The notes beneath the pieces were generated by a model. It saw only the letters and a list, made by a program, of their open reading frames with translations, did not search any database and was not told the DNA's origin. Positions 8,247-17,870 of a stretch of 21,600 nucleotides of DNA are shown in pieces (within the stretch, counting starts at the first letter, position 1; every line of letters begins with the position of its first letter). Where the stretch lies: assembly GCA_021203805.1 (NCBI GenBank), contig JAJQAM010000051.1, forward strand, positions 1-21,600. Reading direction: 5' to 3'. Source of the DNA: Coprobacillus sp. (lineage in GTDB: Bacteria > Bacillota_I > Bacilli_A > RFN20 > CAG-826). The position numbers were made by a program, and so were the translations under genes.

Positions 8247-9130
8247 GAGTCTTTTACGGAGTAGCCAAACTTTTTAAGGGAGGAAGCATTTTCTCTCCAG
8301 TCTTTATCCACTTTGACTATGAGGGAGAGATTAACGTGTTTATGAAGGAGGCGCTCTATGTCTTTTCTCGCCGCGCTTCCAATCTTTTTAATCATCTTCC
8401 CGCCGTCTCCGATTAATATTCCTTTTTGTGATTCTTTTTCGACGCTTATAGACGCTCTTATCTCAATTGGAGCGGCGTCCCAGTCGATATGCTTAACATA
8501 TACGGCGATGCAGTGAGGAACCTCCTCCTCAAGATAGAGCATCGCTTTTTCTCTAATAATTTCTTTAATCTGGAAGATCTCGTCTTTATCAGTGTAATAC
8601 TCTCCGCCGTAATACATTGGTCCTTCGGGGAGAACCTCTTTAAGCGAAGAGACGATTTCATCAAGGTTAAAGCCCTCTGTCGCGACGCACTCTATTTGCT
8701 TTGCTTCTGGAAGGAGCTCTTTATACTTCTCTTTAAGAGCGCTAATCTCAGTAACCCTAACAAGATCAATCTTATTAAAGACGATGATAATTGGGCATTT
8801 CATGTCTTTAATCTTTTCAAGAATAAACTCGTCTCCAAGTCCATATTCTTTCGAGCTATCAACGATTAGGAGAATCGCGTCTGCATCTCTAAAGGAAGAA
8901 TAGACCATCTCGTTCATCACTTCCCCAAGGAGCTGAACCGGTTTATGAACGCCTGGGGTGTCAATAAAAGTAATCTCGCATTCATCGTCACAATAGATGC
9001 CTTTTATATTATTTCGAGTGGTTTGCGGCTTAGGGGTAACAATACTCACTTTTTTCCCAACGATATGGTTAATAATCGTGGATTTACCAACGTTAGGACG
9101 ACCGTAGACGAGAACAAATCCGCTTTTCAT
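8243..9130 (-). CDS. era: GTPase Era
   Basis: Era is an essential GTPase that binds the 3' end of 16S rRNA and aids 30S subunit maturation. All G motifs are intact in the 295 residues: GRPNVGKST (10-18), the switch threonine region KPQTTRNN (34-41), DTPG (57-60) and NKID (119-122). The C-terminal KH RNA-binding domain carries the GDGG loop within ILIGDGGKMIKKIG. The ATG overlaps the last base of the cdd stop (TAATG), and the TGA stop overlaps recO. The ybeY-cdd-era-recO order is that of Bacillus without dgkA. Confidence 0.98.
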   Translation of the reverse strand: MKSGFVLVYGRPNVGKSTIINHIVGKKVSIVTPKPQTTRNNIKGIYCDDECEITFIDTPGVHKPVQLLGEVMNEMVYSSFRDADAILLIVDSSKEYGLGDEFILEKIKDMKCPIIIVFNKIDLVRVTEISALKEKYKELLPEAKQIECVATEGFNLDEIVSSLKEVLPEGPMYYGGEYYTDKDEIFQIKEIIREKAMLYLEEEVPHCIAVYVKHIDWDAAPIEIRASISVEKESQKGILIGDGGKMIKKIGSAARKDIERLLHKHVNLSLIVKVDKDWRENASSLKKFGYSVKDS

Positions 9131-9531
9131 TACTTCATGTCTTCTCCCTTAAAGCTATCGGGAAGAAGCTCTTTTATAGTGGTCACTTTCTTATCGCCTT
9201 TAGCGCTAGTAAGGATTATTGGAGTCGACTCACTAAGAAGCTCGCTCATGACCTGGCGGCACGCTCCGCACGGGGAGACGGGCTCATCGGTATCCGCAGC
9301 GACGCATAGACAGACGATATCTTCTTTCGTTACGCCGTGGCAGTAAGCGTTATATAAAGCGTTACGCTCCGCGCACATAGAGAGCGGGTAGGACGCATTT
9401 TCGATATTCGTCCCCTGATAAATCGACCCATCTTTTGTTTCTAGCGCTGCCCCTACCTTAAAATTAGAGTAAGGGGAATAAGAGAGGCCCATGGCCTCAA
9501 CGGCTTTCTTAATTAATTCTTCTTCTTTCAT
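9130..9531 (-). CDS. cdd: Cytidine deaminase
   Basis: Zinc-dependent homotetrameric cytidine deaminase of pyrimidine salvage, converting (deoxy)cytidine to (deoxy)uridine. At 133 residues it is the small Bacillus type. Active-site motifs are complete: substrate-binding FKVGAAL (24-30), MCAERNAL with Cys53 (zinc) and Glu55 (proton shuttle), and SPCGACRQV with Cys88 and Cys91 (zinc). It is embedded between ybeY (ATGA overlap) and era (one-base overlap), a conserved Firmicutes arrangement. Confidence 0.97.
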   Translation of the reverse strand: MKEEELIKKAVEAMGLSYSPYSNFKVGAALETKDGSIYQGTNIENASYPLSMCAERNALYNAYCHGVTKEDIVCLCVAADTDEPVSPCGACRQVMSELLSESTPIILTSAKGDKKVTTIKELLPDSFKGEDMK

Positions 9532-9989
9532 CGCTTTATATCTAGCTCCTCTAGTATTTTATCTTGGAGAGAAAACATTTCTTTCTCTTCTTTCTCGTTT
9601 TGGTGGTCATAGCCAAGAAGATGAAGGACGCCGTGTAAGAAGAGAAAACTGAGTTCTCTTTTCTCGCTATGGCCGTATTCTTTGGCTTGCTCTTTCATCT
9701 TATCAAGCGAGATAACTAGATCTCCAATCTCAACGTCTTGTCCTTTTAAATTAGCCTTTTCACTATCGCTAAGCGCTTCAAGATAGGCAAAGGAGAGAAC
9801 GTCAGTGGGTCGATCCACCCCTCGATACTCTTTATTAAGAGTGTGAATGGCCTTGTTATCCACTAGGTCTACGCTGACAATTGGCTCATACTCTAGGTTA
9901 AGGTCATTTACTACTTTAGAGAGGATTTCCCTAAAGGTCTCAGCGTATGAGTCATACTCACTATCAATAGAAGAAAAGCATATTTCCAC
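9528..9989 (-). CDS. ybeY: Endoribonuclease YbeY (16S rRNA maturation factor)
   Basis: Zinc metalloprotein needed for 16S rRNA 3'-end maturation and ribosome quality control. The 153-residue protein has the diagnostic zinc motif HGVLHLLGYDH (His119, His123, His129) and the conserved RPTDVLSF (60-67). The start is GTG (9989-9987); AGGAG lies only one base upstream, unusually close. A promoter-like TTTACT-N17-TAAAAT with an extended TGC element (10024-9996) would begin transcription almost at the GTG, so its messages may be nearly leaderless, or it may rely on readthrough from the gene upstream. The downstream cdd overlaps by four bases. Confidence 0.96.
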   Translation of the reverse strand: MEICFSSIDSEYDSYAETFREILSKVVNDLNLEYEPIVSVDLVDNKAIHTLNKEYRGVDRPTDVLSFAYLEALSDSEKANLKGQDVEIGDLVISLDKMKEQAKEYGHSEKRELSFLFLHGVLHLLGYDHQNEKEEKEMFSLQDKILEELDIKR

Positions 9990-9995
9990 GCTCCT

Positions 9996-10024
9996 ATTTT
10001 AGCATTTAAATTTATAAAAGTAAA
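9996..10024 (-). promoter_or_regulatory. Candidate extended -10 promoter of ybeY-cdd-era-recO
   Basis: Minus strand: TTTACT (10024-10019), a 17-base spacer ending in TGC, and TAAAAT (10001-9996). It partly overlaps the 3' end of the C39 gene upstream. Only six bases separate the -10 from the GTG of ybeY, so the expected start point falls at or next to the start codon. Plausible but weak at -35. Confidence 0.45.
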
Positions 10025-10025
10025 T

Positions 10026-11210
10026 TTAACATAGCCGGCTCATCATCGTGTTATATTTACTCTTATAAAGGCGGTAATTTCTAGTTTCTTCTCTTATAGA
10101 GAAGACCTTTTCAAGATTATCGAGAAGATAATAGGAGAGAGCAAAGAAGAGGAGAACATAGGTAAGAGATAAGATGTCTTGTAGATACATTGAAAGGATT
10201 ATAGAGAGAAGGATAGTAAAGAGCTCGATATAGCGGTAAACACTACTAACTGCTCCGTAGCGGTAGCTCTCTTTATGAGCGCTAAGGAATTTAGAGCGGA
10301 ACGCTCTTAAATCCTTTTCCCTTACAAGTGAGCGCTCAAGCGAGGCAATCTGACTCTCTTTTTTGGTGAGATATTTTGAGAGGAATACTTCCTTAACCAG
10401 AAGGAAGAGAAGGAGCGCTCCAATAATAATGAGGTTATAAATGGAGTTATAGATAAAGAGCGCGATAAGCGCGAGACAGAGAAGGCCGCTAAAAGAGATA
10501 TTAACGGGGAGAGTGAGTAGCTCCCCTTTATATTTCTCGTAGGTCTCTAGCTCTTCTTCGCTGCTCAGCGGGCGGGATAGTTTGTCTAGTAATGCCTTAT
10601 CGATATCTTTCATCTCCTTATTAACAAGGAAATGGTAGAGAATCTCAACTAAGGCGCATCCAAAAAGGAGCGAAAGCGGGATATAAGCGGGAAGAGACTG
10701 AATGGTAGTAAGCCCAAGGACGAGAAGGAGAGAGGAAACAAGCTTAGTGAGAAATAGGCTTGTCATCCCTCTTTTTTTCATGAGCGGGTAAGAGGGGAGC
10801 GCTCCCTCATACTTAGTGTAGCTACTTACTAAGAGGAGCCGGCCGCTCCACTCATTTAGTAGCGTCTCCGTTTTAACCCTCATTTTGCCCGAGCTTGGAT
10901 CGATTATGAGCGAGCGTCTACGCTTAATCCTCACTAAGATGACCGCGTGCCTTGTCCCGTCTCTATCAAGCTGAAGGATTTTATCGCCCCTTGGGGCGTT
11001 ATAGATCTCTTCTTTCTCTTTATACTCATACCCCTCGAGGATTAGGCCGTACTTCTCCCCACTTTTCTTTAAATCATAAAAGGAATAGAGATCATCACTT
11101 TTCCGCGGTAAAAAGAGAAAGTCCTTATTATGATTAAGGCGCGCTAAGATGATCTTAAGAGAAGTAAACCCGCAGTCTAATCTCGTCTCCTGACAAACGA
11201 AATATCTCAC
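10026..11210 (-). CDS. C39-type cysteine peptidase domain with six membrane segments, no ATPase domain
   Basis: The N-terminal 125 residues look like the C39 peptidase domain of bacteriocin exporters, which cut leader peptides after a double glycine: Gln7 (oxyanion), Cys13 in LDCGF, His88 in TRHAVILV and Asp104 in IIDPSSGKM, in family order. Then come six hydrophobic segments (about 151-170, 173-195, 235-255, 257-277, 328-344, 347-367), the count of an ABC exporter membrane domain, with two cytosolic loops. The chain ends at 394; no Walker A, signature or Walker B follows and neither neighbour supplies one. PCAT-type exporters are usually 700 or more residues. The start is a GTG with no ribosome site; it cannot be later because Gln7 is needed. 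It fills the gap between dnaJ and ybeY. Its substrate is unknown. Confidence 0.8.
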   Translation of the reverse strand: MRYFVCQETRLDCGFTSLKIILARLNHNKDFLFLPRKSDDLYSFYDLKKSGEKYGLILEGYEYKEKEEIYNAPRGDKILQLDRDGTRHAVILVRIKRRRSLIIDPSSGKMRVKTETLLNEWSGRLLLVSSYTKYEGALPSYPLMKKRGMTSLFLTKLVSSLLLVLGLTTIQSLPAYIPLSLLFGCALVEILYHFLVNKEMKDIDKALLDKLSRPLSSEEELETYEKYKGELLTLPVNISFSGLLCLALIALFIYNSIYNLIIIGALLLFLLVKEVFLSKYLTKKESQIASLERSLVREKDLRAFRSKFLSAHKESYRYGAVSSVYRYIELFTILLSIILSMYLQDILSLTYVLLFFALSYYLLDNLEKVFSIREETRNYRLYKSKYNTMMSRLC

Positions 11211-11238
11211 ATTATATGTATTAGAGAAAAAGTGGAAA
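11211..11238 (-). promoter_or_regulatory. Possible promoter abutting the GTG of the C39 gene
   Basis: On the minus strand TATAAT (11216-11211) directly touches the GTG start; TTTCCA (11238-11233) lies 16 bases upstream as a weak -35. A start point seven or so bases after this -10 would fall inside the coding region, so either translation begins on a leaderless message from another promoter or this box is fortuitous. The rest of 11239-11290 is AT-rich with a repeated AAAATGTG on the plus strand. Confidence 0.3.
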
Positions 11239-11281
11239 AATGTGCAAAAAAATGTGAATTATTTTTTAAAATATATAATTA

Positions 11282-11311
11282 GGCAAAAGAAAGACCCTTA
11301 AAAAGGGTCTT
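11282..11311 (-). terminator. Rho-independent terminator after dnaJ
   Basis: Nine bases past the dnaJ stop the minus strand forms a perfect 9-bp stem, AAGACCCTT / AAGGGTCTT (11311-11291), with a three-base loop, followed by TCTTTT. It should end the hrcA operon and separate it from the C39 gene. Confidence 0.85.
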
Positions 11312-11320
11312 AATTACTTT

Positions 11321-12469
11321 TTATTTTTTAAACTGCTTACGGAACTTTTCGTAGGTATCGTCCCCCGTGGCCTCTTTAAGCTGCCTTAGGGCGTCCTTTT
11401 GCTTCTTATTTAGGCTTGTAGGCGTTTTCACCACGCAGTGGACATATTGGTCGCCCGGCTTTTTACTTCTAAGGTCTTTTATTCCCTGCCCTTTAAGGCG
11501 AAGGATCTGGCCCGACTGAGTGCCGCTTGGAACAGAGAGGTTAACCTCCCCGTACACCGTAGGGACCTCAAGCGTTGTGCCTAGGCAGGCGTCCACAAAG
11601 TCAAGCGGCATCTCAAGATGGATATCGTTTCCTTCTCTCCAAAAGTAGGGGTGCTTTTTAATATTAACCTCGACGTAGAGGTCGCCGTTAGGCCCTCCGT
11701 TTGCTCCCCTCTCGCCCTTGCCGCTGATTTTAATCTGCTGACCGCTTGATATACCAACTGGGACATGAAGGACTTGGTCTATTCTATTTTTGGTGTAGCC
11801 TTTTCCGCCGCAGGCGCTACATTTACTCGTGACGACGTGCCCGCTTCCCCCGCAGCTTGGGCAAACGTCTTGGCTTTCCATCATGCCAAACACGCTCCTA
11901 CGCTGAGTCCTGACGTAGCCAGTGCCGTTACAGCTTGGGCAGACGTGAACGTCACTTGGGGTTTTTGCCCCCGTTCCGCCGCAGGCGCTACATTTTTCCT
12001 CTACCGTTAGGTCAAGCGTTAGGTCTTTGCCGTAGACCGCGTCCATAAAATCGATATTAACGCGAAGGAATGTATCGTTTCCTTTAATCGGTCCGGTTCT
12101 CGTCTGTCTTCTAGCGCCGCCGCCTCCGAAAAAGCTTGAGAAGATATCATTAATATCAACGTTTTCGCCAGAAGAGAAGCCGCCGAAACCGCCGCCTCCA
12201 AAACCGCCAAACGGGTTAGCGCCACTATTCGGGTTCGCCCCGGCCTGGTCAAAAGCGGCAAAGCCGAACTGGTCGTACGTCGCTCTCTTATTATCGTCAT
12301 AGAGGATATCATAGGCCTCTTGGACTTCTTTAAACTTCTCCTCGTCGCCCGTCTCTTTGTTATCTGGATGATAAACTTTAGCGAGCCTTCGGTAAGCCGA
12401 TTTAATCTCGTCCTTAGTGGCGCTCTTACTCACTCCTAAGACTTCATATAGATCTCTTTTTTCTGCCAT
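11321..12469 (-). CDS. dnaJ: Chaperone DnaJ (Hsp40)
   Basis: Full-length type I Hsp40 of 382 residues that delivers unfolded clients to DnaK and stimulates its ATPase. It has the J-domain with HPD at 34-36, a Gly/Phe-rich linker (about 75-115), four CXXCXGXG zinc repeats (CSACGGTG, CPSCNGTG, CPSCGGSG, CSACGGKG) and the two C-terminal substrate-binding beta domains. It follows dnaK across 73 bases containing a hairpin, which may lower its expression relative to dnaK. AGG lies about nine bases before the ATG. It is the last gene of the heat-shock operon; the prmA and rsmE genes that follow in Bacillus are absent. Confidence 0.98.
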   Translation of the reverse strand: MAEKRDLYEVLGVSKSATKDEIKSAYRRLAKVYHPDNKETGDEEKFKEVQEAYDILYDDNKRATYDQFGFAAFDQAGANPNSGANPFGGFGGGGFGGFSSGENVDINDIFSSFFGGGGARRQTRTGPIKGNDTFLRVNIDFMDAVYGKDLTLDLTVEEKCSACGGTGAKTPSDVHVCPSCNGTGYVRTQRRSVFGMMESQDVCPSCGGSGHVVTSKCSACGGKGYTKNRIDQVLHVPVGISSGQQIKISGKGERGANGGPNGDLYVEVNIKKHPYFWREGNDIHLEMPLDFVDACLGTTLEVPTVYGEVNLSVPSGTQSGQILRLKGQGIKDLRSKKPGDQYVHCVVKTPTSLNKKQKDALRQLKEATGDDTYEKFRKQFKK

Positions 12470-12489
12470 AAAATATACCTAATAATGCC

Positions 12490-12514
12490 AAAAGGGGATA
12501 GATCGGTATCCCCT
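12490..12514 (-). terminator. dnaK-dnaJ intercistronic hairpin (attenuator or processing site)
   Basis: A perfect 8-bp stem, AGGGGATA / TATCCCCT (12493-12514), with a six-base loop lies in the dnaK-dnaJ gap and is followed on the minus strand by only three more T residues and then GG. The weak T tract suggests partial termination or a transcript-stabilising or processing hairpin rather than a full stop. Confidence 0.6.
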
Positions 12515-12542
12515 AAGAGGCAAACAATATACAAGCTAGTAG

Positions 12543-15008
<2,466 letters not shown>

Positions 15009-15022
<14 letters not shown>

Positions 15023-16058
15023 CGCCCATTATTTCCTCCCTAGTTTCACTTTCATCTTTCTCATCACCGACGAAATATTCATTTAGTTGGTCCGCGATAT
15101 ATTTAAGAGCGGATAAGGCTTTATCATAGTCCATTCTCGTTGGGCCAACGAGAGCAATCGTATTTGAATCGTCTTTTCCGATTTTAATCTTAGCGCTGAC
15201 AACGGAGAGATCGGGGTTATCTTTTATGTCCCCGATATGAACCTCAAGGTCCTCTCCTTCATCCACTTCCTTAAGGGAAGAGGAATCGTTAAGAAGCTTT
15301 AAGACTCTGGTTAGTTTATCAGCGTCGCTTGTAAACTCGGGGTTATTGAATAATTCTTCTCTTCCGTATAGCGACATTCTATCAGAGGCGTATCTCACAA
15401 AGGTTTCAAGAAGGGCCTGATAGATAACGTCATGATCAGTAATATAGTCAGATAGAATCGGCTTAAGAGACTCCATCTTTTCCACAAGCTCATCAATTGG
15501 AGTGCCTACTAGCCTATCATTAATAAGCTTAACGCAGTCCACTAGCTCCTCCGCCTTTAGGTTTTCATTTACGATAAAGGTCTTATTTTCGACATAGCCT
15601 TTATCGGTTACAAAGACACTAGTCACTGTTCTCTCATTTATTTGAACTAGGGAGATAGAGGCAAGTCTTTCTTTTTCCTCACTCCCAAGCACTACGCTAA
15701 CTAGGGAGGTCATATGGGAGAGTATCTCACAGCTCGCTTCAATCGTTTCCTCAATCGATTTCTTCTTATTAGCGAGTATAAGGGAGAGGGACTCTTTAAG
15801 ATCCTCATCGACACTGTCATTACGGAGATGTTCGCAGTAGTATTTATATCCTTTTGAGGATGGAACACGGCCGCTAGATTGGTGAGTTTTTTCGATATAG
15901 CCATTTTCTTCAAGTTCCATCATATCGTTACGGATAGTCGCTGAGGAATAGGGGAGGTGATAAACCTCAAGAAGAGTTTTACTCCCAACGGGTTCGGCGT
16001 TTTTAATAAAGTATTCAACAATACATTTAAGAATTAAATCGCTTCGATCCGCTTTCAT
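15009..16058 (-). CDS. hrcA: Heat-shock repressor HrcA
   Basis: HrcA represses class I heat-shock genes by binding CIRCE and is folded with help from GroEL. This product is 349 residues. It has an N-terminal winged helix (about 1-70, with LPYSSATIRNDMMELEENGYI and the wing HQSSGRVPSSKGYKYY) followed by the GAF-like and dimerisation domains. The frame opens at an ATG at 16079, but that lies inside a CIRCE element; the ATG at 16058 has a perfect AGGAGG (16069-16064) five bases upstream and matches where HrcA proteins begin, so it is chosen. Three CIRCE-like sites upstream indicate autoregulation of hrcA-grpE-dnaK-dnaJ. Confidence 0.97.
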
Positions 16059-16072
16059 ATGATCCTCCTTTT

Positions 16073-16099
16073 TTAGCACTCTCTCTATCTAAGTGCTAC
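16073..16099. promoter_or_regulatory. CIRCE element 1 (HrcA operator)
   Basis: Plus strand: TTAGCACTC (16073-16081), nine bases, then AAGTGCTAC (16091-16099). Sixteen of the 18 consensus arm bases of TTAGCACTC-N9-GAGTGCTAA match. It lies between the -10 box and the hrcA ribosome site, where bound HrcA would block the start of transcription. Confidence 0.9.
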
Positions 16100-16103
16100 A
16101 AAT

Positions 16104-16132
16104 ATTATTGAATAAAAAATTAGCACTGTCAA
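16104..16132 (-). promoter_or_regulatory. Sigma-A promoter of the hrcA-grpE-dnaK-dnaJ operon
   Basis: Minus strand: TTGACA (16132-16127), a 17-base spacer and AATAAT (16109-16104). The -35 lies within CIRCE 2 and the expected start point lies within CIRCE 1, so HrcA could cover both ends of the promoter. TAATAT two bases further on is an alternative -10 with a 19-base spacer. Confidence 0.75.
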
Positions 16133-16146
16133 CTAAAAAGTGCTAA
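16120..16146. promoter_or_regulatory. CIRCE element 2 (HrcA operator)
   Basis: Plus strand: TTAGCACTG (16120-16128), nine bases, then AAGTGCTAA (16138-16146). Sixteen of 18 consensus arm bases match, and the arms are perfectly complementary over nine bases to a side except for none lost internally. It overlaps the -35 of the hrcA promoter. Confidence 0.9.
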
Positions 16147-16163
16147 AAAATTTAAAAAATTTT

Positions 16164-16206
16164 TAAATATTATTTCATAATATTTAGATATATAAAAAAT
16201 ATATCT
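16164..16206. repeat. Two adjoining AT-rich inverted repeats upstream of the hrcA promoter
   Basis: TAAATATTAT-TTC-ATAATATTTA (16164-16186) is a perfect 10-bp inverted repeat. AGATATAT-AAAAA-ATATATCT (16186-16206) is a perfect 8-bp inverted repeat sharing its first base. They fill the space between CIRCE 2 and CIRCE 3. They may be UP-element-like promoter enhancers, a binding site or only AT-rich sequence. Confidence 0.5.
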
Positions 16207-16208
16207 TT

Positions 16209-16235
16209 TTAGCAGGCGCATTTTAGGAGTGCTAC
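16209..16235. promoter_or_regulatory. CIRCE-like element 3 (divergent)
   Basis: Plus strand: TTAGCAGGC (16209-16217), exactly nine bases, then GAGTGCTAC (16227-16235). Fifteen of 18 consensus arm bases match. It is about 75 bases upstream of the hrcA -35 and not next to a clear promoter; it may be a relic or an auxiliary site for HrcA looping. Confidence 0.6.
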
Positions 16236-16257
16236 GTTTTTTAGGGGTTTTTAAAGA

Positions 16258-16286
16258 TAAAAAAAGAGGGTTATTTTCCCCTTCTT
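16258..16286 (-). terminator. Terminator after the RDD gene
   Basis: Starting about 29 bases after the RDD stop, the minus strand reads AAGAAGGG, an eight-base loop, then CCCTCTTT in a run of T residues. This is an imperfect 8-bp stem with one mismatch and one G-T pair, with a good T tract. It should close the Fic-like to RDD operon. Confidence 0.65.
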
Positions 16287-16314
16287 ATTTATATATATAG
16301 GGATAAATAGGGGT

Positions 16315-16716
16315 CTATCTCGCTACGACAAAATAGGTCTCTGATAAGCGGTCGATAACGGACATATCGCTATGCTTTATAATAAGGAAAAAGAAGCTCA
16401 CAATTGGAAAGACTATGATACACTCATAAAGGGCTCTTAGGATTGCAGCGTTTATACTTACTTTATCCCCTCTCATCATCACTCTCCCGTTACAGATAAA
16501 GGAGAAGAGAGTGTAGCCATTAGTAAAATAGACGAGAAGAAACTCGTAAAGAAACATGAGCTCGATATCTACGGCCGCAGCGCTAAGAAGGTAGACCGCT
16601 AGGCTCCAGTGGCCGTTAATATAGAGAGCGATTAGTCCAAGAAAGCTAATTGCCCCAACGAGGATAAAGTCGAGCAAATAGATAACTGCTCTTTTTTTAA
16701 GGCTAATAAAGTTCAC
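16315..16716 (-). CDS. RDD-family small membrane protein
   Basis: A 133-residue protein with about three membrane segments (roughly 10-30, 36-62 and 98-115). The features of the RDD family are there in order: the N-terminal Arg/Asp element KKRAVIYLLDFILVG, the central NGYTLFSFICNGRVMMRGDK like the usual GxTxGK..G..V stretch, LRALYE, and the C-terminal DRLSETYFVV. The function of RDD proteins is mostly unknown; some are linked to ion antiport. The start is GTG, forming GTGA with the hemW stop, and its ribosome site AGAGGAGG is encoded by the last codons of hemW. A terminator follows. Confidence 0.75.
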   Translation of the reverse strand: MNFISLKKRAVIYLLDFILVGAISFLGLIALYINGHWSLAVYLLSAAAVDIELMFLYEFLLVYFTNGYTLFSFICNGRVMMRGDKVSINAAILRALYECIIVFPIVSFFFLIIKHSDMSVIDRLSETYFVVAR

Positions 16717-17870
16717 ATGTCCTCCTCTAGGATTTTAAAGAGCATATAGTTAAGGGCCATCATTCCATCGAATGTGGGCCTTACTACTCCGTCCTTAATC
16801 GTTAGATACCCGTTATCAATAAACGAGGTAAGTTTATCCTTATAGCGATCAATAAATGAGAACCCGTATAACGCTTTAAAGTCCTCATCAACGATTCCAT
16901 ATCTCGTTCTAAGTCTCATCATAACCTCATAAACCATGCGGTCATGTTTTGATAGTCTTTCTTTTTCCGCTTCGAATTTGCCATTCATGTAGCGGGCTAT
17001 ATCGCTCGTATTTTTGTAGCGGAAATTTCTTATATATCCCGCGGCCCCCACTCCAAAGCCGTAATATTTCTCATTATTCCAGTAGACGAGATTATGCCTT
17101 GATTCAAAGCCGGGCTGAGCCCAGTTAGAGACTTCATAGTGGACATATCCCTCTTTAGAAAGAAGCTCATCCACTATTTTATAGTGAGCGTAAGAGGTAT
17201 CGGGGTCTACTTCCTTCACACCTCTTTTTCCAAAGACGGTATTTTCATGAACCTCAAGGGAATAAACAGAAATATTTTTTGGTCTAAAGGCAATAATACT
17301 CGCGATATCTTTTCTAATCATCGCTTCGCTAACATCGGGAAGATCAAGAATTAAGTCCATCGAGATATTTTTAATTCCTTTTCTTTTAAGAAGATTGACC
17401 GCTTTTACGACGTCTCCATATGTATGCGAGCGGTTGATACTTTTAAGAATATTATTATCAGTGGACTCGACCCCTAGGGACACTCTATTAACTCCGTATT
17501 CTTTAAATAGATCAACTTTTTCTTCGGTTAGTGAGTCCGGGTTAGCCTCGACGGTAAACTCCTCAACGTTATCCATAACGACATAGGCTTTAATAATCTC
17601 AAAGAGCTTTTTAAGCTGAAGCGGAGTGAGGCTTGTCGGAGTGCCGCCGCCTATATATATCGTTTTAATATCCTCTAAGGGGACCTGCACTCTATAAGAA
17701 AACTCCTGGTTAAGAGCTCTAAGGTAATCCGTCGCCCGAGTGTAGTCATAGATATCTTTCGGGAAGTCACAGTAAAAACATATCTTATTACAAAAGGGGA
17801 TATGAATATATAAAGCCGTAACTTTATTGTTCTTCTTTACTTTCTTTTTGCTCTTCGCTTGAGACGCCAT
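16713..17870 (-). CDS. hemW: Heme chaperone HemW (radical SAM, HemN-like)
   Basis: Radical SAM protein of the oxygen-independent coproporphyrinogen oxidase-like group; HemW is now viewed as a heme-transfer chaperone, although many copies carry the HemN name. The cluster motif CNKICFYCDF (CX3CX2C) follows the usual YIHIPFC start, IYIGGGTPTSL and the diagnostic HNLVYWNNEKYYGFGVGAAGY match HemW. The frame opens at an ATG at 17897; I chose the ATG at 17870, preceded by AAGAAGAAG, but either start lies inside the preceding gene and adds a Lys-rich tail of 16-25 residues not typical of the family. No later start exists before the conserved core. lepA-hemW-hrcA is the Bacillus order, here with insertions on both sides. 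Confidence 0.92.
   Translation of the reverse strand: MASQAKSKKKVKKNNKVTALYIHIPFCNKICFYCDFPKDIYDYTRATDYLRALNQEFSYRVQVPLEDIKTIYIGGGTPTSLTPLQLKKLFEIIKAYVVMDNVEEFTVEANPDSLTEEKVDLFKEYGVNRVSLGVESTDNNILKSINRSHTYGDVVKAVNLLKRKGIKNISMDLILDLPDVSEAMIRKDIASIIAFRPKNISVYSLEVHENTVFGKRGVKEVDPDTSYAHYKIVDELLSKEGYVHYEVSNWAQPGFESRHNLVYWNNEKYYGFGVGAAGYIRNFRYKNTSDIARYMNGKFEAEKERLSKHDRMVYEVMMRLRTRYGIVDEDFKALYGFSFIDRYKDKLTSFIDNGYLTIKDGVVRPTFDGMMALNYMLFKILEEDM

Noticed and set aside
16059..16079. Upstream ATG at 16079 as the hrcA start
   Set aside because: It lies inside CIRCE 1 without a ribosome site, while the ATG at 16058 has AGGAGG at ideal spacing.
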